Notes: generated by a model not told the origin, from the sequence alone. DNA of 64,000 nt from Burkholderiales bacterium 8X (GCA_902506565.1 LR732703.1:2342125-2406124), one strand, 5' to 3'. Shown: positions 42,246-53,095, counted from the stretch's first letter. Numbers and translations are program-made.

Positions 42246-44024
42246 ATGTACCAATACACAGATTTCGATCGGCAGTTCGTGCGCCAGCGCGCTGCCCAGT
42301 TCAGGGACCAGCTCGAGCGCTGGCAGTCCGGTCAGCTGGCCGAAGAAGAGTTCCGGCCTCTCCGCCTGCAGAACGGCTGGTACGTGCAGCGCTACGCGCC
42401 CATGCTGCGGGTCGCGGTGCCCTACGGCGAGATCTCCAGCGCCCAGCTTCGGGTGCTTGCGCGCATCGCCCGCGAATACGACGAGCCCGAGGCCGAGGTC
42501 TACCAGAACGCCCTCAAGATCCAGGGCAAGCTCGGAAGCCAAAAGCTGCCCACCCATTACGGGCATTTCTCCACCCGCCAGAACGTCCAGTTCAACTGGA
42601 TCCCGCTTTCGAAGTCGGCCGACGTGATGGACCTGCTGGCCTCGGTCGACATGCACGGCATCCAGACCAGCGGCAACTGCATCCGCAACATCACCACCGA
42701 CGAGCGTGCCGGCGTCGCGGTCGACGAGGTGGCCGATCCGCGCCCCTTCGCCGAAATCATGCGGCAGTGGAGCACGCTGCATCCCGAGTTCGCCTTCCTG
42801 CCGCGCAAGTTCAAGATCGCGATCACCGGCGCCGCCGAGGATCGAGCCGCCATCGGCTGGCACGACGTCGGCCTCAAGCTGCTCAAGAACGAAGCTGGCG
42901 AACTCGGCTTTCGGGTGCAGGTTGGCGGCGGCATGGGTCGCACGCCGATCGTCGGCACGGTGCTGCGCGAGTTCCTGCCGTGGAACCAGGTCATGAACTA
43001 CCTCGAGGCGGTGATCCGGGTCTACAACCGCTACGGCCGTCGAGACAACATCTACAAGGCCCGCATCAAGATCCTGGTCAAGGCCGAGGGCCAGCGCTAC
43101 ATCGACGATGTCGAGGCCGAGTACCGGCAGATCGTCGAGCACGACGGCGCGCCGCACACCATCACCCAGGCCGAATACGACCGGGTCGCCGCCTCCTTCG
43201 TGCCGCCGACGCTCGCGAGCCGCGTGTTCCAGAGCGCCGAGCAGACCGACGCGGACCTCCGCCGCCATGCGGACGACGACGTGATGTTCGCGCGCTGGCT
43301 GCACCGCAACGTGGCGCCGCATCAGAATCCGGCGCTTCGGGCGGTCACGCTGTCCTTCAAGCGCCTCGGCCAGGCGCCCGGCGATGCCAACGCCGACCAG
43401 CTCGATGCGGCCGCGCAGCTGGCCGAGCGCTTCAGCGCCGGCGAGGCCCGCGTCACCCACGACCAGAACCTGGTGCTGCCCTGGGTGCATGCCGAAGACC
43501 TCCATGCGCTGTGGCTGGCGGCCCGTGCCTGCGGCTTCGCGAGCGCCAACGTGCATCTGCTCACCGACATGATCGCCTGCCCGGGCGGCGATTTCTGCGC
43601 CCTGGCCAATGCGCGCTCGATCCCGATCGCCGAGGCGATCACCGAGCGCTACCAGGACCTGGACGAACTCGACGACCTCGGCGAAATCGACCTGCACATC
43701 AGCGGCTGCATCAATTCCTGCGGCCACCATCACAGCGGCCATATCGGCATCCTCGGCGTCGACAAGGACGGCAAGGAGTGGTACCAGGTGACGCTCGGCG
43801 GCTCGGACGGGTCCGCGCTCTCCGGCAACGCCCAGGCCGGCAAGGTGGTCGGCCCGTCCTTCTCGGCGGCCGAGGTGCCCGATGTCATCGAAGCAGTGCT
43901 CGGCACCTACCGCGACCAGCGCGCAGCCGGCGAGACCTTCATCGACGCGCTCCGCCGGGTCGGCATCGAGCCCTTCAAGGCCGCAGCGAACGGTGCGCGC
44001 TTCAAGGTCGAGGAGGCGGCATGA
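42246..44024 (+). CDS. cysI: Sulfite/nitrite reductase hemoprotein
   Basis: The 592-residue siroheme enzyme reduces sulfite to sulfide. Two halves are visible, each with a ferrite-type repeat, and the 4Fe-4S/siroheme cysteines are in IACPGGDFCALA and SGCINSCGHHHSGH. The position before DUF934 and cysH supports sulfite over nitrite as substrate. No cysJ flavoprotein is adjacent, so ferredoxin may be the donor. ATG 42246 is used; an upstream in-frame start at 42204 would add an unconserved basic stretch. Confidence 0.94.
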   Translation: MYQYTDFDRQFVRQRAAQFRDQLERWQSGQLAEEEFRPLRLQNGWYVQRYAPMLRVAVPYGEISSAQLRVLARIAREYDEPEAEVYQNALKIQGKLGSQKLPTHYGHFSTRQNVQFNWIPLSKSADVMDLLASVDMHGIQTSGNCIRNITTDERAGVAVDEVADPRPFAEIMRQWSTLHPEFAFLPRKFKIAITGAAEDRAAIGWHDVGLKLLKNEAGELGFRVQVGGGMGRTPIVGTVLREFLPWNQVMNYLEAVIRVYNRYGRRDNIYKARIKILVKAEGQRYIDDVEAEYRQIVEHDGAPHTITQAEYDRVAASFVPPTLASRVFQSAEQTDADLRRHADDDVMFARWLHRNVAPHQNPALRAVTLSFKRLGQAPGDANADQLDAAAQLAERFSAGEARVTHDQNLVLPWVHAEDLHALWLAARACGFASANVHLLTDMIACPGGDFCALANARSIPIAEAITERYQDLDELDDLGEIDLHISGCINSCGHHHSGHIGILGVDKDGKEWYQVTLGGSDGSALSGNAQAGKVVGPSFSAAEVPDVIEAVLGTYRDQRAAGETFIDALRRVGIEPFKAAANGARFKVEEAA

Positions 44025-44509
44025 GCACCGTGACCTTCCAAGGACATCAACCGACCCTGGTCGAAGGTGCGAACGCTGCCCAAGCGGCCGGAGCACCGAC
44101 CATCGCGCTGCGCATCCTGTCTTCCGAGGAACATCGCGACGACGGCGATCCCAGCGTGCTGCAACTGGCCAACGACGCCGATCCGATGGCGATCGAGCAA
44201 TGCCTGGGCGACGTGGAGCGCATCGACCTCGACTTTCCGAAGTTCACCGACGGCCGGGCGTACAGCCAGGCCTTCCTGCTGCGGCGGCGGCTGGGCTTCA
44301 GGGGCGACATCCGCGCGACCGGCGACGTGCTGATCGACCAGCTGGTGCAGATGGAGCGAATGGGCTTTTCGAGCGCGGTGCTGAAGGAAGGCGTCGATGC
44401 ATCGGCAGCGCGGCGCCAGTTCGAGCGCTTCGCAGCCTTCTACCAGGGCGATGCGGTCACGGCCCTGCCCCGCTTCCGGCGCAACGGCGACAAGGCCGAC
44501 CGAGGATGA
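44021..44509 (+). CDS. DUF934 protein of the sulfite reduction cluster
   Basis: The 162-residue protein has the DUF934 signature segments DFPKFTDGRAYSQAFLLRRRLGF and IRATGDVLIDQLVQMERMGF. The family is almost always located between cysI and cysH in beta/gammaproteobacteria and is annotated as involved in sulfite reduction, without a defined activity. Both ends overlap neighbours by 4 bp. Confidence 0.92.
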   Translation: MSTVTFQGHQPTLVEGANAAQAAGAPTIALRILSSEEHRDDGDPSVLQLANDADPMAIEQCLGDVERIDLDFPKFTDGRAYSQAFLLRRRLGFRGDIRATGDVLIDQLVQMERMGFSSAVLKEGVDASAARRQFERFAAFYQGDAVTALPRFRRNGDKADRG

Positions 44510-45369
44510 ATGCGATCTCGCTGCACGCGCGGCCTTCCCGTGACTTCGAGGCGAAGGTCGAGGCGAGCGTCGCACTGATGCGCCGCGCCGCCATGGAGTT
44601 CGCGCCGATCACGCAGGCTTCCAGCCTGGGGGCCGAGGACATGGTGGTGACCGACCTGCTGCAGCGCTTCGACATCGAAAGCGGCATCTTCGTGCTCGAA
44701 ACCGGCAAGCTGCACCCGGAGACGCTGGACCTGCTCGATCGCCTGCAGGCGCATTACGGGCGGCAGGTCGATGTGTACCGACCCGATGCCGAGGCTGCCG
44801 CAGCCTTCGTTGCAGCGAACGGCGAGGACGCGATGTATCGCAGCCTCGAGCTGCGCAAGGGCTGCTGCCACATCCGCAAGATGGAACCGCTCGAACGTGC
44901 GCTCGCCGGCAAGCGCGGCTGGATCACCGGCCTGCGCCGCGAGCAGTCGGGTGCGCGTGCCGAGGTCGATGCGATCGAGCGACAGCCCGGGCGCGCCAAG
45001 GTCAATCCGTTGGCCGACTGGACCTGGGGCGACGTCTGGCACTACATCGCCAGCAACGACGTGCCCTACAACCCGCTGCACGACGCGTTCTTTCCGAGCA
45101 TCGGCTGCGCGCCCTGCACCCGTGCGGTGAGCCTGGGCGAGGACTTTCGTTCGGGGCGCTGGTGGTGGGAGCAGGAGAGCGCGAAAGAATGCGGGTTGCA
45201 TGTGGTCGGCGCGGATGCTGATGCTGATGCTGGCGCCCATGTTGTCTCCGCTGTCGATCACACCCACGATGCCGAAGAGCCGCCGGCGTTCGAGCCGCTG
45301 CGGCGGGCTGCTTCCGCCGCTGTGTCGGCTCCGGTATCGGTGATTCCGATTCGCGCATTGGAGCGCTGA
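44506..45369 (+). CDS. cysH: Phosphoadenylyl-/adenylyl-sulfate reductase
   Basis: The 287-residue enzyme reduces APS or PAPS to sulfite. It has the 4Fe-4S ligands KGCCHIRK and GCAPC and the catalytic Cys in KECGLH, so it is the iron-sulfur type that often prefers APS. About 55 residues follow ECGLH, where most homologues end. This Ala/Asp/His-rich tail includes a run encoded by (GATGCT)3 at 45214-45231 and is probably unstructured. Confidence 0.93.
   Translation: MNAISLHARPSRDFEAKVEASVALMRRAAMEFAPITQASSLGAEDMVVTDLLQRFDIESGIFVLETGKLHPETLDLLDRLQAHYGRQVDVYRPDAEAAAAFVAANGEDAMYRSLELRKGCCHIRKMEPLERALAGKRGWITGLRREQSGARAEVDAIERQPGRAKVNPLADWTWGDVWHYIASNDVPYNPLHDAFFPSIGCAPCTRAVSLGEDFRSGRWWWEQESAKECGLHVVGADADADAGAHVVSAVDHTHDAEEPPAFEPLRRAASAAVSAPVSVIPIRALER
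45214..45231. repeat. Hexanucleotide repeat (GATGCT)3 in cysH
   Basis: Three tandem GATGCT units encode Asp-Ala pairs in the unconserved C-terminal tail of CysH. Confidence 0.8.
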
Positions 45370-45499
45370 TCGGTTGGGACGACGGTTCGCGCGCGGCGGG
45401 CTGCCGGCCCCATTGCGATCGAGCCGCGCCCTCATCCTGATCTTTCCTCCCCTTTTTTCCCCATCCCTCTTTCTTCACTCCCCTTCATCCGCCAACGCC

Positions 45500-46450
45500 A
45501 TGAACGCCCGTACCGAACCCGCTCTGCTCCAGTTTGGCGCCGGCTCCACCGTCTTGTCGAACGGGCAGCTCGATGCGCTGGAAGAAGAGACGATCTTCAT
45601 CCTGCGAGAAGTCGCCGCCTCGTTCGAGCGGCCGACCCTTCTCTTCTCCGGCGGCAAGGATTCATTGGTGCTGCTCCGATGCGCGGAGAAGGCCTTCGGC
45701 GCCGGACGCATCCCGTATCCGCTGTTGATGATCGACACCGGCCACAACTTTCCGGAGGTGACGGCCTTTCGCGACCGACGCGCGATGGAACTCGGCGCCG
45801 AACTGATCGTGCGCAGCGTCGAGGACTCGATGGCACGCGGCACGGTGCGCCTGGCGCACCCGGGCGAGTCGCGCAACGTGCATCAATCGGTGACGCTGCT
45901 GGAGGCGATCGAGGAATTTCGCTTCGACGCACTGATCGGCGGCGCGCGCCGCGACGAAGAAAAGGCACGCGCGAAGGAACGGATCTTTTCGCACCGCGAT
46001 GCCTTCGGCCAGTGGCAGCCGAAGGATCAGCGGCCGGAACTCTGGACCTTGTTCAACACGCGGCTCGCGCCCGGCGAACACTTTCGTGTGTTCCCGATCT
46101 CGAACTGGACCGAACTCGATGTCTGGCAATACATCGACCGCGAGGCGATCGAGTTGCCGTCGATCTACTACACGCACCGGCGCGAGGTGGTCGAACGCCG
46201 CGGCTTGCTGGTGCCGGTGACCGAACTGACGCCGCCGCGCGACGGCGAAGCGGCAGAGTGGCGCGATGTGCGTTTTCGCACCGTGGGCGACATCACCTGC
46301 ACCTGCCCGGTCGAAAGCCTGGCCGCGAGCGCGGCGGAAGTGGTGGTCGAGACGCTGGCCGCGGACGTGAGCGAACGCGGCGCAACCCGGATGGACGACA
46401 AGACATCCGATGCTTCGATGGAGCGGCGCAAGCAGGACGGGTACTTTTAG
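45500..46450 (+). CDS. cysD: Sulfate adenylyltransferase subunit 2
   Basis: The 316-residue protein forms APS from sulfate and ATP together with CysN. The PP-loop SGGKDSLVLL, the GGARRDEEKARAKER and the ending SMERRKQDGYF are classic for CysD. A pyrimidine-rich tract (about 45440-45486) precedes the gene. A 268-bp insert with a dispersed repeat separates it from cysN. Confidence 0.96.
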   Translation: MNARTEPALLQFGAGSTVLSNGQLDALEEETIFILREVAASFERPTLLFSGGKDSLVLLRCAEKAFGAGRIPYPLLMIDTGHNFPEVTAFRDRRAMELGAELIVRSVEDSMARGTVRLAHPGESRNVHQSVTLLEAIEEFRFDALIGGARRDEEKARAKERIFSHRDAFGQWQPKDQRPELWTLFNTRLAPGEHFRVFPISNWTELDVWQYIDREAIELPSIYYTHRREVVERRGLLVPVTELTPPRDGEAAEWRDVRFRTVGDITCTCPVESLAASAAEVVVETLAADVSERGATRMDDKTSDASMERRKQDGYF

Positions 46451-46560
46451 CTCGCCCCCAGGCTGCGCTCACTTCGTGTGCTTCGCCAACCCCCCTGCCG
46501 GGGGCGGCACCTGCGGCCTGGCGGAGCCAGTTCCGCGGTGCCTGCTGGCTGGGGGGCTGG
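46451..46560 (+). repeat. Dispersed Comamonadaceae-type intergenic repeat, copy 2
   Basis: This stretch begins right after the cysD stop and matches the reverse complement of 32957-33055 over about 100 bp, with a few substitutions. It includes CCCCCTGCCGGGGG and GGCCTGGCGGAGCC. It occupies the cysD-cysN gap, where most relatives have close spacing. The rest of the gap (46561-46718) shows no gene. Confidence 0.8.
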
Positions 46561-46718
46561 GGAGCCGGGCGTGGCGTCGGAAGGGTGGCGCATTGCATCG
46601 CGGGGAGTCCCGCGCAGGGTGCGGCCGCTGTGATGTTTTCCGAGGGCTTCGCGTGTGCGCGGGGGTGGCGGGGGCCAGCGAATCGGTTTGTTTTTTGGCG
46701 CGTTGCGCGGGAGAGATC

Positions 46719-48080
46719 ATGAGCATGAATGTCGATGAGGCGCGGTCTGCGGGGGCGGTGGCAGAGGCTTCGGGGGACGGGGGCACTGCGCTTCGATTCA
46801 TTACCTGCGGGAGCGTGGACGATGGCAAGAGCACGTTGATCGGGCGGATGCTGGTCGACAGCAAGGCGGTGCTGCAGGACCAGTTGGCAGGGGTGCAGCG
46901 CGGAGGCGCTACCGACCTGGCACTGCTGACGGACGGGCTGTCGGCGGAGCGGGAGCAAGGGATCACGATCGACGTGGCGTATCGCTATTTCTCGACGGCT
47001 CGGCGCAAGTTCATCATCGGGGACGCACCAGGGCACGAGCAGTACACCCGCAACATGGTGACGGCGGCTTCGAGCGCCGATGCGGCGGTGGTGCTGGTGG
47101 ACGCGACCAAGCTGGGCTGGGCAAGCGAAGTCGACGAAGGCGGCGCCGGCGGCAAAGGCCAGTTGCTGCCGCAGACCCGCCGCCATACGCTGCTGTGCCG
47201 GCTGCTCCGGGTGCCGTCGGTGGTGTTCGCGGTGAACAAGCTGGACGCGGTGCCGGATGCCCGGCTCGCGTTCGAACGCATCGCCGATGCGCTGTCCGCT
47301 TTTGCCGAGGCTGCGGGGGTGGCGGTGGTGGCGACGGTGCCGCTTTCGGCACTCGAAGGCTGGAACGTGGCCTCGCGTCGGCCGGATTGGTGCGGCTACC
47401 AGGGGCCGAGCCTGATCGAGTTGCTCGAGACCTTGCCTGCCATCTCGCAGTCTTCGGAAGATTCGCATGTTCCCCTCGCCTTTCCGGTGCAATGGGTCGA
47501 GAAGTTTTCCTCGTCCTCCGACACCTCGCAGGGACGGCGGATCTTCTGGGGCCGGGTGGCCGGCGGGCAGGTCGCAGCCGGACAGAAGGTGGCCATCCTG
47601 CCGAGCGGACAGGAAGCGACCGTGGCGCGGGTTCTGAGCCACACGCGCGAGCCGAAGACGGTCGACGCAGGGCACAGCGCCGGCGTCGTGCTCGACCGCG
47701 AGGTGGATGTGTCGCGCGGCGACTGGCTGCTGGCGCCGGGCGCCTTCAAGACGACCCGCGAAATCACGGCGACGGTGGCCTGGCTCGACGACGAAGCACT
47801 GGCAGCGGGCCGCATCTACTGGGCATTGCAGGGACATCGCTGGGTCAAGGCCAAGGTCGCGCGGGTGGTGGATCGGCTGGATATCCATACGCTCGAAAGC
47901 AAGCCGGCGACGCAGCTCGAAGCCAATTCGATCGGCAACGTGGTGCTGACCCTGCAGCAGCCCCTGGCGGTGCTGCCCTTCAGCCGATCGCGCACGCTCG
48001 GCTCGCTGGTGCTGGTGGATACCGCCACCCACAAGACCGCCGCAGCCGTGCTGGTAACCCAGGCATCGGCAAAGCCCTAA
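46719..48080 (+). CDS. cysN: Sulfate adenylyltransferase subunit 1 (GTPase)
   Basis: The 453-residue GTPase couples GTP hydrolysis to APS formation. It has the G motifs GSVDDGKSTLIGR, DAPGHEQYTRNM and NKLD, plus an elongation-factor-like domain II. No APS kinase (CysC) domain is fused, which fits an APS-type reductase route. ATG 46719 lies just after GGAGAG. Confidence 0.95.
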   Translation: MSMNVDEARSAGAVAEASGDGGTALRFITCGSVDDGKSTLIGRMLVDSKAVLQDQLAGVQRGGATDLALLTDGLSAEREQGITIDVAYRYFSTARRKFIIGDAPGHEQYTRNMVTAASSADAAVVLVDATKLGWASEVDEGGAGGKGQLLPQTRRHTLLCRLLRVPSVVFAVNKLDAVPDARLAFERIADALSAFAEAAGVAVVATVPLSALEGWNVASRRPDWCGYQGPSLIELLETLPAISQSSEDSHVPLAFPVQWVEKFSSSSDTSQGRRIFWGRVAGGQVAAGQKVAILPSGQEATVARVLSHTREPKTVDAGHSAGVVLDREVDVSRGDWLLAPGAFKTTREITATVAWLDDEALAAGRIYWALQGHRWVKAKVARVVDRLDIHTLESKPATQLEANSIGNVVLTLQQPLAVLPFSRSRTLGSLVLVDTATHKTAAAVLVTQASAKP

Positions 48081-48083
48081 AAT
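48078..48083 (+). promoter_or_regulatory. Candidate -10 box (TAAAAT) for fdxA
   Basis: TAAAAT overlaps the cysN stop codon, 55 bp before the fdxA ATG, followed by a pyrimidine-rich leader (about 48096-48126). No clear -35. Confidence 0.35.
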
Positions 48084-48137
48084 CGCCGGCTCCCCGAACC
48101 TTCTTCTCTCTCCTTCCTTCCCTTCGTCAGCCAGACC

Positions 48138-48467
48138 ATGACCCACGTCGTCTCCGAATCCTGTATCCGCTGCAAATACACCGATTGCGTGGACGTGTGC
48201 CCTGTCGATTGCTTCCGCGAAGGCCCGAACATGCTGGTCATCGACCCGGACGAATGCATCGATTGCGCGGTCTGCATCCCCGAATGCCCGGTGAACGCGA
48301 TCTACGCCGAAGAAGACCTGCCGGCCGACCAGCTGGCCTTCATCAAGATCAATGCGGAACTGGCCCTGGCCGACGGCTGGAAGAGCATCACCAAGCGCAA
48401 GCCGGCGTTGCCTGATGCGGAGGAGTGGAAGGACAAGAAGGACAAGGTGGATCAGCTGATCCGCTGA
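48138..48467 (+). CDS. fdxA: 7Fe ferredoxin FdxA
   Basis: The 109-residue ferredoxin has an N-terminal 3Fe-4S/4Fe-4S arrangement ([17 protein letters not shown]) and a second cluster motif [12 protein letters not shown]. The helical C-terminal extension is typical of the FdxA family. It is adjacent to a ferredoxin-NADP reductase and could pass electrons to CysI. Confidence 0.95.
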   Translation: MTHVVSESCIRCKYTDCVDVCPVDCFREGPNMLVIDPDECIDCAVCIPECPVNAIYAEEDLPADQLAFIKINAELALADGWKSITKRKPALPDAEEWKDKKDKVDQLIR

Positions 48468-48519
48468 TGATTCGTCAGGCCCTCGGCAAGACCTTTCGGT
48501 ACGACGTTCGAGCGACCTC

Positions 48520-49539
48520 ATGTCCTCCGGCGTGATCGAGACCGATGCCCTGATCATCGGCGCCGGACCGGTCGGCCTGTTCCAGGCCTTCCAGCTCGGG
48601 CTGCTCGAAATCCGCTGTCACGTCGTCGATGCCCTGCCCCGCGCCGGCGGCCAGTGTGTGCAGCTGTACGGCGACAAGCCGATCTACGACATCCCGGGCC
48701 TGCCCCGCACCACCGGGCGCGACTTGGCCGACTCCTTGCTGCAGCAGGTCGCGCCCTTCGACCCGAGCTTCCACTTCGGCGAACAGGTCGCCGGCCTGCA
48801 GCGGCAATCGGACGATCGGTTCGAGGTGTGGGCCGCGGGCGGCACCCGGTGGCTCGCGAAGACGGTCTTCATCGCGGCGGGCGTCGGCGCCTTCGTTCCC
48901 AAGCGGCTCGCGATCGCCGGCATCGAGCCGCTCGAAGGCAGCCGGCTTTTCTATCACCCCGAAGCGCTTGAGTCGTTCAGCGGCCAGCAGGTCGTGGTGA
49001 ATGGCGGCGACGATGCAGCGGTGCAGACCGCGCTGGCGCTGTTGCCGATTGCCAGGCGGGTGACCCTGCTCCATCGCCGTGACGTGTTCCAGGCCGAGGA
49101 TCACATCCTTGCCGAGATGCGCAGCCAGGTGGCTTCGAACAAGCTCGACCTGCTCATCGGCCAGCCCAACGCGTTCGATGGAACCCAGCTCCAGGTCACC
49201 ACGCCGGATGGCGGCAGCGCGCCGTTGCCCATCGACGCGCTGATCGCCTGCCTCGGCATCTCGCCGCGACTCGGCCCCGTCGCCGACTGGGGCCTCGCGC
49301 TCGAACGCAAGCAGCTCGCCGTCGACACCGAGAAGTTCCAGACCAGCGAGCCCGGCATCTTCGCGGTCGGCGACATCAACACCTATCCAGGCAAGAAGAA
49401 GCTGATCGTCTGCGGCTTCCACGAAGCCACCTTGGCCGCCTGGGCCGCAGCCGCGCTCGTGTTCCCGGGCAAGGCGATTCCGCTGCAATACACGACCACC
49501 AGCACCCGCCTGCACCAGCTGCTCGGCGTGGCGCATTGA
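48520..49539 (+). CDS. Ferredoxin-NADP reductase, thioredoxin-reductase type
   Basis: The 339-residue flavoprotein has FAD motif IIGAGPVGLFQAFQLG, the RAGGQCVQLYGDKPIYDIPG segment and a NAD(P)-binding VVNGGDDAAVQTAL. It lacks the CxxC redox pair of thioredoxin reductases, which marks type 2 ferredoxin-NADP reductases. It may regenerate the adjacent ferredoxin. Confidence 0.92.
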   Translation: MSSGVIETDALIIGAGPVGLFQAFQLGLLEIRCHVVDALPRAGGQCVQLYGDKPIYDIPGLPRTTGRDLADSLLQQVAPFDPSFHFGEQVAGLQRQSDDRFEVWAAGGTRWLAKTVFIAAGVGAFVPKRLAIAGIEPLEGSRLFYHPEALESFSGQQVVVNGGDDAAVQTALALLPIARRVTLLHRRDVFQAEDHILAEMRSQVASNKLDLLIGQPNAFDGTQLQVTTPDGGSAPLPIDALIACLGISPRLGPVADWGLALERKQLAVDTEKFQTSEPGIFAVGDINTYPGKKKLIVCGFHEATLAAWAAAALVFPGKAIPLQYTTTSTRLHQLLGVAH

Positions 49540-49542
49540 ATC

Positions 49543-49548
49543 TAGAAT
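49543..49548 (+). promoter_or_regulatory. Candidate -10 box (TAGAAT) of the thiamine operon
   Basis: TAGAAT begins a few bases after the fnr stop and about 30 nt before the TPP aptamer. No clear -35 is visible. Confidence 0.4.
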
Positions 49549-49577
49549 CCGGGCTGCCTCGCTCGCGAGGCAAATCA

Positions 49578-49669
49578 TCGCTAGGGGTGCCGACCCGCCG
49601 GCTTGCCGGCAGGAACGCTGAGAGAGTCCCTTTGAACCTGATTGAGGTAATCCTCGCGCAGGGAAGCCG
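49578..49669 (+). promoter_or_regulatory. TPP riboswitch (THI element)
   Basis: All conserved blocks are present: AGGGGTGCC (49583-49591), the variable CCGGC hairpin, GCTGAGAGAG (49617-49626), CCCTTTGAACCTGAT, GAGGTAATCC and GCGCAGGGAAGC. P1 closes with GCT (49580-49582) and AGC (49665-49667). The leader to the transporter ATG at 49754 is short, so translational control is likely. TPP binding should repress the downstream thi genes. Confidence 0.97.
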
Positions 49670-51056
49670 GTCCGGCGCCGTCACGTGATCTCGCGTGCCT
49701 CATCTGTCGTCGAACCCTGCCCACCTGCCAGCACTTTGCAACGGAGCAAATGGATGGCAACGACTTCTTCCACGACTTCTTCGGACGTCCGCCTGCCGCG
49801 CGGCGCCAATGAAGCGCTGACGCCCCTGCCCGACGCGGCCCGCGTCTTCGGCTGGCATGACCATGCGGCGCTGTGGTTCAGCCTGGGCGTCGGCCTGCTG
49901 GTGATGCAGATCGGTGCCTACCTGGTGCCCGCGGTCGGCACCCGCGATGCCGTCTTCGCGATCGTGCTGGGCTCCTGCATCGGTGCAGGGCTGCTGGCCT
50001 GGACCGCCAGGCTGGGCTGCCAAAGCGGGCTGGCCAGCGCCGGGCTGATGCACGCCACCTACGGCAGTGCCTTTGCGCGCTTGCCGGTGGTGCTCAACAT
50101 CGTGCAGCTCATCGGCTGGACCACCTTCGAGATCGTGATCATGCGCGAAGGCACGCAAGCCATCGCCAAGCAAGCCTTCGGGCTGGCCTGGGACGGCCCG
50201 CTGGGCATCGCCCTGACGACAGCGCTGTGGGGCGCGGTGCTGCTGGCCCTGCTGGCAGGCTCGATGGTGAAGCTGGTGCGCCGCTTCGTCAGCCGCTTCG
50301 GGCTGCCACTGGTCGTGCTCTCCCTCGTCTGGCTGACCTGGCAATTCGCAGCCCAGCTGCACGCCAAGGGCTTCGAAGCCTTCTGGTCCCGCGCGGGCGA
50401 CGGCAGCATGGGCATGTTCGGCGCGCTCGACCTCGTGATCGCGATGCCGGTCTCGTGGCTGCCGCTGGTCGCCGACTACGCAAGGCACGGCCGGCGGAGC
50501 GGCAAAGGCCTCGGGGGTGCGTTCGGCGGCACCTGGATCGGCTATCTGCTGGCCAACGTGTGGTGCTACGCGCTCGGCGTGATGGTGGTGAGCGTGGCCG
50601 AGCCCGGCGCGAATCTCGTCGCGGCGCTGTTGCTCGCGCAGGGCGGACTGGTCGCGCTCGGCTTGATCCTCGTCGACGAACTCGACAACGCGTATGGCGA
50701 CGTCTACTCCGGCTCGGTTTCGGCGCACAGCCTGCAGCCGAAGTGGAGCGTGCGGCGCTGGGGCCTGTGCCTGGCGGTAGCCTGCATCGCCCTGGCGCTG
50801 GTGCTGCCGATGCACTCGCTGGAGCCGTTCCTGCTGCTGCTGAGCTCGGTCTTCGTGCCGCTCTACGGCGTGATCCTCGGGCGGCTCGGCACCAGCGCCG
50901 CGGTGACGCCGGCGACGAGCCGCGTCGATTGGCTCGCGGCCGGCATCTGGATCGTGGGCATCGGCGTGTACCACGCCTCGGCCAAGTGGGCGCCGCAGTT
51001 CGGCTCCGCCCTGCCGACCCTGGCCCTGACGTTCGCCCTCGCCTGGTCGACCCGGG

Positions 51057-51893
<837 letters not shown>

Positions 51894-51943
51894 CCTGAAA
51901 ATTATCGACCACGCGCCCAGCCCAGGGCTCGACTCGCCTTCGC

Positions 51944-53095
51944 ATGCCGATGACCGCCGATCGGACTCTGCCCTTCGAACAAGCTGCCGTTCTCGGCGCG
52001 GGCCTCATGGGCCGGCTCATGGCCGTGGCGCTCGCGCAGCGGGGTTGCAGCGTCGACGTGTACGAAGCCGGCTCCGCCGAAGCCGAAGGCGCCGCCGCGC
52101 GGGTGGCCGCCGCCATGCTGGCACCCCTGGCCGAGTCGGCGGTCGCGCCGGCGCCGGTGGTTCGCATGGGCCACTACGCGCTCGACCGCTGGCCGCAGTT
52201 GCTAGGTGAGCTCGCGACGCCGGTGTTCTTCCAGCGCGAAGGCACCCTGGTGGTCTGGCATCGGCAGGATGCGACCGAGGCTGCGCGGCTCGGCCGGGTT
52301 CTTGCGCACACCGCCGAGCAGGTACCCGAGCTGCCGGCGATGCAGCGACTCGACGCCGCGGCGATCGCCGCAGTCGAGCCTGCGCTCGGCCATCGTTTCG
52401 CGGCCGGCCTGCTGCTGCCCGGCGAAGGACAGCTCGACAACCGCGGCCTGCTGTCCGCCTTGCTGGCGACGCTGCAATCGATGCCGAAGGTTCGGCTCCA
52501 TTGGCAGTCGCCTCGAACCCTCGACGACTTCGAACCCGGCCGGCCGGGGCAACCGCAGCGCGTGATCGACTGCCGCGGCCTCGGTGTTCGAAGGCAGTGG
52601 GAACAGGTGCGCGGCGTTCGGGGCGAGGTGATCCGCGTGCATGCACCCGATGTCAGCCTGGCACGACCCACCCGCCTGGTGCATCCGCGCTATCCGCTCT
52701 ACATCGCACCGAAGCCCGACGGCCTCTTCGTGATCGGTGCCACGGAGATCGAATCCGAAGACCGATCGCCGCCGAGCGTGCGCTCCACGCTGGAGCTGTT
52801 GAGCGCAGCCTATGCGGTGCACAGCGGCTTCGGCGAAGCTCGCATCCTCGAGATCGCGACCCAATGCCGCCCGACCCTGCCCGACAACCTGCCCTCGCTT
52901 CGCATGCCGCGGCCCGGCGTGCTCCAAATCAACGGCCTCTACCGACACGGCTTCATGATCGCGCCTGCGATCCTCGACGTGGCGCTGGAGCTGCTCTGCA
53001 GCCAACGCTCGGCGCTGGCGGCGCGCTTCGGCCTCGCCCCGACGCTCGATTCCGCATCCGGGTCCGTCCCGGCTACCCTTGGGCCGACATCATGA
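51944..53095 (+). CDS. thiO: FAD-dependent glycine oxidase ThiO
   Basis: The 383-residue flavoprotein oxidises glycine to dehydroglycine for the thiazole ring. It has the FAD motif [30 protein letters not shown], and the C-terminal [15 protein letters not shown]. It overlaps thiS by 4 bp. An ATG at 51950 is an alternative start. Confidence 0.93.
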   Translation: MPMTADRTLPFEQAAVLGAGLMGRLMAVALAQRGCSVDVYEAGSAEAEGAAARVAAAMLAPLAESAVAPAPVVRMGHYALDRWPQLLGELATPVFFQREGTLVVWHRQDATEAARLGRVLAHTAEQVPELPAMQRLDAAAIAAVEPALGHRFAAGLLLPGEGQLDNRGLLSALLATLQSMPKVRLHWQSPRTLDDFEPGRPGQPQRVIDCRGLGVRRQWEQVRGVRGEVIRVHAPDVSLARPTRLVHPRYPLYIAPKPDGLFVIGATEIESEDRSPPSVRSTLELLSAAYAVHSGFGEARILEIATQCRPTLPDNLPSLRMPRPGVLQINGLYRHGFMIAPAILDVALELLCSQRSALAARFGLAPTLDSASGSVPATLGPTS

